From Candidatus Cloacimonadota bacterium (GTDB lineage: Bacteria > Cloacimonadota > Cloacimonadia > Cloacimonadales > TCS61): a DNA stretch of 15,795 nucleotides. Positions 7,141 to 14,358 of the stretch are shown piece after piece. Position 1 is the stretch's first letter; the number at the start of each line of letters is the position of its first letter. A program made the translations under genes and the position numbers. The notes under the pieces were generated by a model, which was not told where the DNA came from, searched no databases, and was given only the letters and a program-made list of their open reading frames with translations. The stretch is from NCBI GenBank assembly GCA_030626645.1, contig DAOUTP010000017.1, positions 1 through 15,795 on the forward strand, read 5' to 3'.

Positions 7141-7329
7141 CTATTTCAATAATTTTTCTATAACTGGAGAAAGTAGTAAATAACCAAATATTGCTCCGAT
7201 TACAACGTTTGACCAAACGTTGGATGTCATCGGTCAACCACCTCCTCTACAGCCAATAACGCGATAATATAAATATCCAATTGCAGCGCCTAATATGATT
7301 GTAAGAATAGTTAATAATATTTTTATCAT
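7141..7329 (-). CDS. Probable selenoprotein: small DUF6132-like membrane protein with in-frame UGA (Sec32), 62 aa
   Basis: Read through its single in-frame TGA (7234-7236), this frame encodes 62 residues with two membrane helices (about 3-22 and 39-56). The linker reads GCRGGGUPMTSNVW (26-39). From memory, DUF6132 proteins carry GCxxGxCPITSNPW between two such helices, so the UGA falls exactly on the second Cys and keeps the C-x4-C spacing as Cys27-x4-Sec32. A SECIS-like hairpin follows at once. The start overlaps the previous stop as ATGA (7326-7329). The stop (7141-7143) is one base before the metallopeptidase ATG, so the extended frame fills the operon precisely. A Cys/Sec pair at the membrane suggests redox or sulfur/selenium chemistry, but the family's function is unknown to me. 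Alternatives are a nonsense-mutated gene or two tiny ORFs of 31 and 29 residues; the conserved-looking downstream half and the hairpin argue against both. Confidence 0.82.
7196..7233 (-). promoter_or_regulatory. Bacterial SECIS-like stem-loop directly after the UGA
   Basis: Numbering the U of UGA as 1, nucleotides 4-8 (CCGAU) pair with 37-41 (AUCGG). An asymmetric internal loop follows (6 and 2 nt). Nucleotides 15-22 (CAACGUUU) then pair with 27-34 (AAACGUUG) under the tetraloop GGUC (23-26). In E. coli fdhF the SelB-contacting GGU of the apical loop is at 22-24; here it is at 23-25. The hairpin lies inside the coding sequence, as bacterial SECIS elements must. The upper stem has no bulged U like that of fdhF, but an unpaired U is available in the internal loop. 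Confidence 0.78.
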
Positions 7330-7976
7330 TTTGTAGGTCCTTCAGAGTTTATAATGTTATATTCAATCTCAGCAGCAACTCGAATGAGAAACGCTCTGTT
7401 TATTTTACTCAAATGTTCCGAAGGTTTTAAGAAATCTATGATAAGATGATAAATAAACTGCTGAGAATGAAGGTGAAAATAATATTGATCAAAGGTTTTA
7501 CTCTCCATTATCTTTTCTTCTTCTGTAATTATCTCTTTTCTTATGTCTTTTAAATGAGAATTGATCTTTTGACTTAGCAATTTACTGAATTGCTTTCCCT
7601 GCATATTCTGTTGTTTTGTAATCGGTTCTGATACAATTTTCACATCAGGCTTTATAGAACTAATCAACTCTTGAATGAATAATTCTCGCTGTTCAGAATT
7701 GAATTTGATCGAGCTGGAAATTTCATTTCTCAGGTTCATGCAGATCATAGTCATTTCCATCAGGAATTTTTGATAACGTTCTGTTCCCATAACATCGTAA
7801 GGGATATTATTCGTCGCTTGATTGTATGCATCCATGATCTTAATAGTTTCTAACAAATTTGAATCCACTTCACGTAGAAATATCAGATTCATATTATTCT
7901 GTGTTTTACTGATCTCCGCATTTAATCCAATAAATATGGTTGCTAAGAGAATTGCTATTACTAATTTTTTTATCAT
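7326..7976 (-). CDS. Exported helical protein of unknown function, 216 aa
   Basis: I do not recognise a family. Residues 1-20 are a signal peptide or N-terminal anchor (MIKK, then a hydrophobic run ending GLNA), so the protein should be periplasmic or membrane-attached. The remainder is predicted almost entirely helical and charged, has two Met-rich stretches (around MEMTMICMN and near NMQGK), and has a single Cys in the mature part. Its ATG overlaps the aspartokinase stop as ATGA (7973-7976), and its own stop overlaps the start of the probable selenoprotein in the same way. Translation of the three genes is therefore probably coupled. Its tight link to a small membrane protein may mean the two work together at the membrane, which is an inference. 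Confidence 0.85.
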   Translation of the reverse strand: MIKKLVIAILLATIFIGLNAEISKTQNNMNLIFLREVDSNLLETIKIMDAYNQATNNIPYDVMGTERYQKFLMEMTMICMNLRNEISSSIKFNSEQRELFIQELISSIKPDVKIVSEPITKQQNMQGKQFSKLLSQKINSHLKDIRKEIITEEEKIMESKTFDQYYFHLHSQQFIYHLIIDFLKPSEHLSKINRAFLIRVAAEIEYNIINSEGPTK

Positions 7977-9172
7977 TGTTTTTTTCCTAATTCAAATTCT
8001 TTGTGTAATGCAGTAATTGCTTTAATCTCATCTAAACTTTTAACAAGACAAGAAATTGTCGTATACGAGTCTGTACATTCGTAAATCATAATATTATTGG
8101 AATTTAAAGCCTTCGCAATCTTTGCCATCACTCCCGGCATTCCTGTCATTCCAGAACCGACTACAGAGATCTTTGATAAATCCTTCTCTGTTTCGAATTT
8201 ATAATTATTGTCTTCTAAAATTTTTATTAGTTTATCTTCAAGTTCTGCATCAACAATAAATGATATCAGCTCAGGAGTAATATCAATGAAATCAACACTG
8301 ATATTCTGAAGTGAAAGCATTTGAAAAATGCTTAAACCAGTTTTATGAATATTATCTTTCAGGGGAAAAATTCGAGTGTAGATAATATTTGTTTTACTGG
8401 TTATTCCTGTTACTGGTTTATCATGTTTCATATCGTAAATAACTGTAGCTTTATTGGTATTGGAAGTTGAAAATAGTTTAATAGGAATTTTGTAATGAGA
8501 GGCAATCTCGACTGCTTGTGGGTGAATCACATTAGCACCCTTATTAGCCATTTCAACAGCTTCTATATAGCTGGCATTCTGTATGTTTACAGCATCCGGA
8601 ATTTGGTGTGGATCTGCTGTTAACATGCCTTCAACATCCGAATAAATTTCTATAAATTCTGCCTTTAAAGCTGCTGCCAGAATGCTGGCTGTTGTATCGC
8701 TTCCACCTCTACCGAATGTAGTAATTTCTCCATTCTCACTTATTCCCTGAAATCCGGTTACTACTGGAACTTGACCACTATTTATTGCTATAATTAGATT
8801 ATCAGGAATTACTTTCATTATTCTGGCTTGATTATAATTTTCATCAGTAATAATACCGGCTTGCATTCCGTTCAAGGAAATTGCATTAATCTTCTTTTGC
8901 TTTAAAGTCTGCACCATAACCACCGCAGAGATGAGTTCCCCACAAGACATGATCATATCCTTATCTCGAGGAGAGATATTTTCAAAGATGGAAGTTGCAG
9001 TTTGCAAAAGTGTATCAGTAGCGTAAGGATCTCCCTTCCTACCAATTGCGGATACAACTACAATTGGAGAAAATCCTTTTTTAATTGCTGCTGCAACATG
9101 CTCGGCAGCTTTGTTTCTGATCTCTGCATTCTGTAATGATGTACCGCCAAACTTCTGAATTATAATTTTCAA
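7973..9172 (-). CDS. lysC: Aspartate kinase, monofunctional, DapG-like (EC 2.7.2.4)
   Basis: The enzyme phosphorylates L-aspartate to 4-phospho-L-aspartate, the committed entry into lysine/diaminopimelate, threonine and methionine synthesis. The kinase domain spans about residues 1-240: KFGGTS (7-12), VVSAIGRKGDPYATDTLL (39-56), MSCGEL (75-80), GRGGSDTTAS (154-163) and IYSDVEGMLTADP (176-188). Two ACT domains follow (about 262-325 and 335-395), the second with SGMTGMPGVMAKIAKAL, so feedback inhibition by an end product such as lysine or diaminopimelate is likely. Motifs resemble Bacillus DapG more than E. coli LysC. The start is TTG at 9172, because the in-frame asd stop TAG lies four codons upstream and no ATG intervenes. 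The gene follows asd by 9 bases. Confidence 0.95.
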   Translation of the reverse strand: MKIIIQKFGGTSLQNAEIRNKAAEHVAAAIKKGFSPIVVVSAIGRKGDPYATDTLLQTATSIFENISPRDKDMIMSCGELISAVVMVQTLKQKKINAISLNGMQAGIITDENYNQARIMKVIPDNLIIAINSGQVPVVTGFQGISENGEITTFGRGGSDTTASILAAALKAEFIEIYSDVEGMLTADPHQIPDAVNIQNASYIEAVEMANKGANVIHPQAVEIASHYKIPIKLFSTSNTNKATVIYDMKHDKPVTGITSKTNIIYTRIFPLKDNIHKTGLSIFQMLSLQNISVDFIDITPELISFIVDAELEDKLIKILEDNNYKFETEKDLSKISVVGSGMTGMPGVMAKIAKALNSNNIMIYECTDSYTTISCLVKSLDEIKAITALHKEFELGKKQ

Positions 9173-9181
9173 AAGACAATC

Positions 9182-10180
9182 CTAGATCAGCAATTCAGCA
9201 ATTTGAACAGCATTTAAAGCTGCTCCCTTACGCAGATTATTTGCAACGATCCACATATTAATTCCATTTGGTTCGGTGAGATCTTTACGTAATCTACCGA
9301 CCATAACATCATCATAAATTTCGCTCATAATTGCTAAAGGGTATTTATTGTTATCAATATCATCAACGAGTTTAATTCCCTTTGTTTTTAAATATATTTT
9401 TTTTAATTGATTGACCGAGATATGTTCTTTTGTTTTGATATAAACCGATTCGGAATGACCATAGAAAACCGGAACACGGGCAGCTGTAGCAGTTATTTTT
9501 ATTTTATTACTTCCTAATATTTTCTTAGTTTCATGTATTAGCTTCATTTCTTCTTTCGTATAACCATTATCTTCAAATACATCAATATGCGGCAGAATAT
9601 TGAAAGCGATCTGATGCGGATATATTTTTCGAGTTGGTTTTTTATTATTCAATATCTGAGAGGATTGTTCAGTTAATTCATCAATTGCACTTTTACCTGT
9701 ACCTGATACAGATTGATATGTTGATACGATTATTCTATTTATTCCAACTTCATCCAGAATCGGCTTAAGAGCAACCACCATCTGAATTGTTGAACAATTT
9801 GGATTCGCAATAATTCCATTGTGTTTTTTTATATCACTCGGGTTAACTTCTGGTACGACCAATGGTACATGAGAATCCATTCTAAATGCACTGCTGTTAT
9901 CTATAACAATAGCTCCAGTTTTAGCAGCAATTGAAGCAAACTTTTTACTAACTGAGCTTCCTGCACTAAACAAAGCAATATCTATGTTTTCAAAACTATT
10001 TTTATCAAGCTCCTGAACAGCAAATTCCTTTTTCTTGTAGAAGATAGTTTCACCGGCTGATCGTTCCGAAGCTAATAGGACAAGATCTTTAATAGGAAAT
10101 TTGCGCTCTTCCAGGATCTTGACCATCTCCCTACCTACTGCTCCGGTGGCACCTACTACAGCTACATTGAATTTACTCAC
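9182..10180 (-). CDS. asd: Aspartate-semialdehyde dehydrogenase (EC 1.2.1.11)
   Basis: The enzyme reduces 4-phospho-aspartate to aspartate-4-semialdehyde with NADPH, the step after aspartokinase. The N-terminal NADP-binding fold has VAVVGATGAVGREM (6-19). The catalytic cysteine is Cys129 in NPNCST. SGTGKSA (159-165) and ARVPVFYGHSES (234-245, with His242 as acid/base) complete the active site. The length of 332 is normal for the bacterial type. The start is GTG at 10180 with GGAG 6 bases upstream. The asd-aspartokinase order recalls the Bacillus asd-dapG arrangement. The gene begins only about 20 bases after the upstream terminator, so no separate promoter region or lysine riboswitch fits between them. 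Confidence 0.96.
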   Translation of the reverse strand: MSKFNVAVVGATGAVGREMVKILEERKFPIKDLVLLASERSAGETIFYKKKEFAVQELDKNSFENIDIALFSAGSSVSKKFASIAAKTGAIVIDNSSAFRMDSHVPLVVPEVNPSDIKKHNGIIANPNCSTIQMVVALKPILDEVGINRIIVSTYQSVSGTGKSAIDELTEQSSQILNNKKPTRKIYPHQIAFNILPHIDVFEDNGYTKEEMKLIHETKKILGSNKIKITATAARVPVFYGHSESVYIKTKEHISVNQLKKIYLKTKGIKLVDDIDNNKYPLAIMSEIYDDVMVGRLRKDLTEPNGINMWIVANNLRKGAALNAVQIAELLI

Positions 10181-10200
10181 TAATTACTCCAGCAATTTCC

Positions 10201-10230
10201 AAAAAAGGAGAAGTCACAATAACTTCTCCT
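10201..10230 (-). terminator. Rho-independent terminator between the aminotransferase and asd
   Basis: On the minus strand AGGAGAAGT (10230-10222) and ACTTCTCCT (10214-10206) form a perfect 9-bp stem around a 7-base loop. The stem is followed directly by a T-run (10206-10201). It lies 20 bases past the aminotransferase stop and ends about 20 bases before the asd start. Confidence 0.85.
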
Positions 10231-10249
10231 AAATTTACTTTTTAATCGT

Positions 10250-11458
10250 CTATTTCATTTCAGCTTTAATTACTTCAGCCAAACGCTTCACACCAATTTC
10301 ATTCTGCTCTTTAGAAGCATATGAGAAATTAATTCGCATTGTATTCTTACCTTTACCATTACAATGAAAAGCTTGACCAACAACAAAAGCAACCTTCTTC
10401 TCAATAGCTTTTTTGAAGAGAATTTGAGAATCCATATATTCGGGTAAGGTAACAAATAGGAATAATCCGCCTTCCGGTTTTGTCCAGGTAACACCTTCGG
10501 GCATATACTTGTCAAAAGCTCTCATCATTATGTCTTTCTTCTCTTTATAAAGTTTGATAGTTTTTTTAAGGTTTGTATCAAAGTAACCTTTTTCAATATA
10601 TTTTGCAGCGATCTTTTGTACGAAAGGTGATGTGCAAAGATCTGTTGCCTGTTTAGCTTTAATAAATTGATCTACGATTTCAGGATGTGCTATTACCCAG
10701 CCAATCCTAAAACCGGGAACAAATATCTTGGAAAAAGTTCCAAAATTTATAACCTGACCTTTGCCTTCCAGAGTATACAAACTTTCCTGATGCTCACCTT
10801 CAAACCTGATCTCTTTGTAAGGACTATCTTCAATAATAAGAACATCATATTTCCTAGCGAGTTCAATGATCTCTTTTCTTCTTTTTTCAGGCATCGTTAC
10901 ACCAGCAGGATTTTGGAAATCGGGGATTATATAGATGAATTTTGGAAGATCATTTACAGCTTTAAGTTCGGTAAGTTTTGCTTTCAGATCATCAGAACGC
11001 ATTCCACTTTCATCAAATTCAATTCCAACAAGTTCAGCACCATAAGCTTTAAATGCTTGTAATCCACCTAGGTAAGATGGCAATCCGACAAAAACCTTAT
11101 CTCCCCTATTGATGAAGATCTTAGCAAGAAGATCGAGACCCTGTTGGGAGGCTGTTGTTATCATAACATTCTCTATCGTGATGTTAAATCCCATCTTCTT
11201 ATAAAGTTCAACAATCGATTCACGTAATTTGTCATCTCCCTCGGTTGAACCATATTGCAATGCTTTTTCTCCATCTTCACGCAAAACTTCGTTTGTAATC
11301 TCAACAAGTTCTTCGATCGGGAAAGTCTCAGGTGCAGGTAATCCTCCTGCAAATGAAATAATTTCAGGATCCTTTGTAAGCTTTAGAAGTTCACGTATTG
11401 CAGATTTCTTCATTCCTTTGGAAGCTTCAGAAAGAATGTTCTGTAAATTACTCACCAT
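10250..11458 (-). CDS. PLP-dependent class I/II aminotransferase, 402 aa
   Basis: This is a cytoplasmic fold-type I aminotransferase of the LysN/2-aminoadipate, aromatic or broad-range type. DPEIISFAGGLPAPETFP (30-47) is the substrate-side N-terminal segment. ASQQGLDL (103-110) contacts cofactor phosphate. IPDFQNPAGV (178-187) contains the Asn that contacts PLP. DSPYKEIRFEG follows. TFSKIFVPGFRIGW (241-254) carries the PLP lysine, Lys244. MRINFSYAS near the C-terminus holds the carboxylate-binding arginine. It is full length and paralogous to the gene at 1-861. AAGGAG lies upstream of the ATG. It follows hflX by about 15 bases and is closed by the terminator at 10201-10230. The position next to asd and aspartokinase is compatible with amino-acid synthesis or fermentation; the substrate is not assigned. 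Confidence 0.94.
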   Translation of the reverse strand: MVSNLQNILSEASKGMKKSAIRELLKLTKDPEIISFAGGLPAPETFPIEELVEITNEVLREDGEKALQYGSTEGDDKLRESIVELYKKMGFNITIENVMITTASQQGLDLLAKIFINRGDKVFVGLPSYLGGLQAFKAYGAELVGIEFDESGMRSDDLKAKLTELKAVNDLPKFIYIIPDFQNPAGVTMPEKRRKEIIELARKYDVLIIEDSPYKEIRFEGEHQESLYTLEGKGQVINFGTFSKIFVPGFRIGWVIAHPEIVDQFIKAKQATDLCTSPFVQKIAAKYIEKGYFDTNLKKTIKLYKEKKDIMMRAFDKYMPEGVTWTKPEGGLFLFVTLPEYMDSQILFKKAIEKKVAFVVGQAFHCNGKGKNTMRINFSYASKEQNEIGVKRLAEVIKAEMK

Positions 11459-11473
11459 CTTAATACTCCTTTT

Positions 11474-12763
11474 TTATTTATTTATATATTTCAATAATTT
11501 ATAATCTTCTATTTGTTTTTTAATTCCCACTATTAATTGTCCACTAATTTTTAATTTTAGAGCTTGAGAATTTGTTGCCTTAATATACTTACTTTCAATT
11601 ATTTCTGCGTTCTTATGCAGAAATGACATCAAGTTATGCATATCTGCAGGAACTTCCAGGTTCAAATATTTCTTACATCTTTGTACGAAATCTTTGATCT
11701 TCTCATGCAAATGATCAAGTCCTTCACCTGTTTTTGCAGAGATAAAAACACTATCGGGATATTTATTCATAAGATTTTTCTTAGTGAATAAATAATGATT
11801 CCCATTCATTTTATCCGACTTATTAAACACTATAAGAATATTCTTTTGCTCGACTTTTATCTCTTCCAATACACCTTCAACTGCTTGCATAAGATCAAGC
11901 AAATTCGGGTAAGATACATCGACTACATGCAGCAGTAGATCAGCTTCCAAAACATCCAATAATGTAGAATGAAAAGATGAGACAAGTTTATGAGGAAGTT
12001 TGCGGATAAATCCGATCGTATCTGTAATTACGAGTTTCTCTTTTGTTTCGGTTTCAATTGCTCGTGTTTTGGAATCCAAAGTTGCAAAAAGTTGATCCGC
12101 TGTATAACGGTTTTCGCTGGTTAGCTTATTGAATAAAGTAGATTTCCCAGCATTTGTATATCCAACCAACGCAATGGAAGTAATATCTTTTCTTTTATTT
12201 CTTTTAGTTAAAGACACCTGTTCAATATTTTTAATTTTCTTTTTAAGTGTGGTTGTTTTCTTGCGTATCTCACGTCTATCCACTTCTATCTGTGTTTCAC
12301 CCGGACCGCGAAATCCGATACCACCTTGTATCCTGGAAAGATGCTTCCACTTTCTTTTCAGTTTTGTATAGGCATATTCCAATTGGGCAAGTTCAACCTG
12401 TAATTTTGCTTGTTTGGTTCGAGCGTGATTGGCAAAAATATCTAAGATTATCTCTGTTCTATCAACCACATTACAACCTGAAACATCAGAAATATTACGT
12501 GATTGAGAAGGAGAAAGATTGTTATTAAAAATGAGAGTGTGAACATGTGAAGAACTGGCTGCTTGTTTAATTTCCTGCAGCTTTCCTTTCCCTACATAAG
12601 TTGATGTATTAGGTCTTTTTAAGACTTGAGAAAATGTATTTACAACATCGCAGCCAGCAGTATCAGCCAGTTGTTGGAGTTCTTCCATTGATTCGTTGAA
12701 ATGCTCGGAGGATTTATCACCCCAGACAACACCAACCAGAAACACTCTTTCGTTTTTACTCAT
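11474..12763 (-). CDS. hflX: Ribosome-associated GTPase HflX
   Basis: HflX is a GTPase that binds the 50S subunit and splits stalled or stress-arrested 70S ribosomes. The N-terminal HflX domain (about 1-190) includes the glycine-rich QGGIGFRGPGETQIEVDRR signature (146-164) and a coiled-coil-like linker. The G domain has G1 GYTNAGKST (201-209), the FATLD switch I motif (226-230), G3 DTIGF (248-252), G4 NKSD (314-317) and G5 SAK (342-344). The length of 429 is normal. The ATG at 12763 lacks a good Shine-Dalgarno; an 18-codon ORF with one ends three bases upstream and could deliver ribosomes by coupling. It is probably transcribed together with the flanking genes. Confidence 0.96.
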   Translation of the reverse strand: MSKNERVFLVGVVWGDKSSEHFNESMEELQQLADTAGCDVVNTFSQVLKRPNTSTYVGKGKLQEIKQAASSSHVHTLIFNNNLSPSQSRNISDVSGCNVVDRTEIILDIFANHARTKQAKLQVELAQLEYAYTKLKRKWKHLSRIQGGIGFRGPGETQIEVDRREIRKKTTTLKKKIKNIEQVSLTKRNKRKDITSIALVGYTNAGKSTLFNKLTSENRYTADQLFATLDSKTRAIETETKEKLVITDTIGFIRKLPHKLVSSFHSTLLDVLEADLLLHVVDVSYPNLLDLMQAVEGVLEEIKVEQKNILIVFNKSDKMNGNHYLFTKKNLMNKYPDSVFISAKTGEGLDHLHEKIKDFVQRCKKYLNLEVPADMHNLMSFLHKNAEIIESKYIKATNSQALKLKISGQLIVGIKKQIEDYKLLKYINK

Positions 12764-12766
12764 ATT

Positions 12767-12823
12767 TTACAGGAAATAAGTATTAGAAACTTTTTCAATT
12801 TCCAATATTATCCCTTTTAACAT
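12767..12823 (-). CDS. Possible 18-aa leader ORF ahead of hflX
   Basis: An ATG at 12823 opens an 18-codon frame (MLKGIILEIEKVSNTYFL) ending in TAA at 12767-12769. GAAGG lies 5 bases before its ATG, and it stops 3 bases before the hflX ATG. It fills the otherwise empty 61-base spacer. Short ORFs are common in AT-rich DNA, so this is tentative. It could serve as a coupling device, or it may be untranslated. Confidence 0.25.
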   Translation of the reverse strand: MLKGIILEIEKVSNTYFL

Positions 12824-12824
12824 A

Positions 12825-13112
12825 TTATCCTTCGTAAACTAAAACTTTTTTATTATCTTTACGCCAGGTAAGATACTCTTCCTTAACTTCCATTTGCCAC
12901 AGAGTCTCTTTATTCTCGTTTTCAAAAGTTAGAATATTCAAATAATGCATTCTATCATCTTTACCCCTGAAACTCTTCTGAGGTAGTTCGATAATAATAT
13001 CCCCATCTTTGTTCAGGATAGTTACTTCATTTATGTATACACCGGGTACGATCTCAATAATCGCCCGCGCTTCAACAATTCCTGAACTTACGTCTTTAAA
13101 TCTAATTTTCAT
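12825..13112 (-). CDS. Small unknown protein with SpoVG-like pattern, 95 aa
   Basis: I do not firmly recognise this 95-residue soluble protein. It has no signal peptide or membrane segment and is predicted mostly beta. The order EARAIIEIVPGVYINEVTIL (14-33), then DGDIIIELPQKSFRGKDDRM (36-55), resembles the SpoVG core: a strand, a basic-to-hydrophobic hairpin, then a short peptide with Pro and Lys followed by a Gly-containing turn. SpoVG proteins are small nucleic-acid-binding regulators. The similarity is by eye and could be coincidental, since the C-terminal half (FENENKETLWQM and following) does not obviously fit. It lies 20 bases after the PPi-phosphofructokinase gene and before hflX. The start is preceded by a purine-rich AGGAATAGG. 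Confidence 0.8.
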   Translation of the reverse strand: MKIRFKDVSSGIVEARAIIEIVPGVYINEVTILNKDGDIIIELPQKSFRGKDDRMHYLNILTFENENKETLWQMEVKEEYLTWRKDNKKVLVYEG

Positions 13113-13132
13113 CTTTTTACCTATTCCTTATG

Positions 13133-14335
13133 TTATCTAATTTGTCCGATCTCTTTCATCATCTTTTGGAACCACTCCAGAGAAATATCAAAAGGTTTTC
13201 CACCTTGAATCCGTGAAAAATCTATTATACTCAGCTTTCCATCTTCATCCTCATCCTGTCCGATCACACCACTCTGACCATTGAGTGCAGCCTTTACAGC
13301 GAGATCAGCTGAAGCCATGATCAATTCCAGATCTCTATCGTTTGGAGCCGAAGATCGTGCGAAATATCCACTTTTTTGAACCAGTGTTTTATCTGCTCTA
13401 AGCAATTTGGAAAATTTTCTGGCAAACCATTTTCCAGGATTCAATTCATCTAACCTAACATGACCAAAAGCATCTCTTTTTACTTCTTCACCATTAGATT
13501 CCATCTCTGCTACAATGGTTTCTACACCGGCTCCTTCACTCAAGAATATATTAACACAATCTTTCTCATCCATCAATTTGGCTAGCCTATCCATTTCTTT
13601 AGATAGGTCCAGTGTCATTTCGGGTATGAATACGGCATCTATATCCCAGCGTTCTTTGGCCAATCTAATATCGGGCAGGAAAGCTCTTTTCTCAAGCTTT
13701 TTCCGATATTCATAAGCGGTGGCTGCTGTGAGCCAGCCGCAATTCCGACCCATTATTTCATGCACGATCAACTGACGGGAACTGGTCGTATTTTCATTAG
13801 CTACATTCACGAAGAAAATTGCTCCCTGTTCGGCTGCTGTCCAAGCTCCCAGACTTTGTTTGATAGGAATTATATCATTATCTACCGTTTTAGGAATGCC
13901 TACAACAGTAAGTTTATATCCGTTTAAAGCAAGATAATTGCCCAACTCAGCTGCCATTATATTGGTATCATCACCACCAATTGTGTGAAGAATTGTAATT
14001 CCATCTTTGGTGAGTTGTTCAGCCGCTACCTGTAGAGGATTTTCCCCTTTTTTTACATAGCCTTTTTTCACACAGTCTTCTACGTTAGTTAACTTCACAC
14101 GGCTGTTTCCTAGAACACTACCACCGAAATTATAAAGTAATTCAGCTGAATATCTTACATTATTTGGAATCGAGATCGAATTCCCTTCTAACAATCCCTT
14201 AAAACCATTTAAGTAACCAATGATCTCAACATCAGGTACTATCTTTGTGTACTGCACGATCAACCTTCCGATTGATGAAGAAAGACATGGAGCCAATCCT
14301 CCAGCCGTTAAAATCGCAACTTTATCTTCTGTCAT
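13133..14335 (-). CDS. pfp: Pyrophosphate-dependent phosphofructokinase (PFP), 400 aa
   Basis: The enzyme interconverts fructose-6-phosphate and fructose-1,6-bisphosphate using PPi/Pi, so it can work in glycolysis and gluconeogenesis. AGGLAPCLSSSIGRL (11-25) replaces the ATP-loop GGDxPGxNAxIR of E. coli PfkA. IGGDDT (119-124) has the second Asp (equivalent to position 104) that marks PPi-dependent enzymes. PKTVDND (148-154) has the accompanying Lys (equivalent to 124) and the catalytic Asp152. IMGRNCGW (194-201) and LSEGAG bind sugar phosphate. The length of about 400 matches the compact bacterial PFP clade. GAGGAG precedes the ATG. The gene begins 23 bases after the other PFK-family gene, so both are probably made from one transcript. 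Confidence 0.93.
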   Translation of the reverse strand: MTEDKVAILTAGGLAPCLSSSIGRLIVQYTKIVPDVEIIGYLNGFKGLLEGNSISIPNNVRYSAELLYNFGGSVLGNSRVKLTNVEDCVKKGYVKKGENPLQVAAEQLTKDGITILHTIGGDDTNIMAAELGNYLALNGYKLTVVGIPKTVDNDIIPIKQSLGAWTAAEQGAIFFVNVANENTTSSRQLIVHEIMGRNCGWLTAATAYEYRKKLEKRAFLPDIRLAKERWDIDAVFIPEMTLDLSKEMDRLAKLMDEKDCVNIFLSEGAGVETIVAEMESNGEEVKRDAFGHVRLDELNPGKWFARKFSKLLRADKTLVQKSGYFARSSAPNDRDLELIMASADLAVKAALNGQSGVIGQDEDEDGKLSIIDFSRIQGGKPFDISLEWFQKMMKEIGQIR

Positions 14336-14358
14336 TGAATCTCCTCAGATCCTTTATG

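Noticed and set aside
7234..7236. The in-frame TGA as a plain stop or a nonsense mutation in a pseudogene
   Set aside because: The downstream 30 codons keep the second membrane helix and family-like TSN-W residues, the hairpin directly after the TGA matches a SECIS layout, and the extended stop docks one base before the next gene.
10181..10249. Lysine riboswitch ahead of asd-aspartokinase
   Set aside because: Only 69 bases separate the genes and they are largely occupied by an ordinary terminator; a lysine riboswitch aptamer is much longer.
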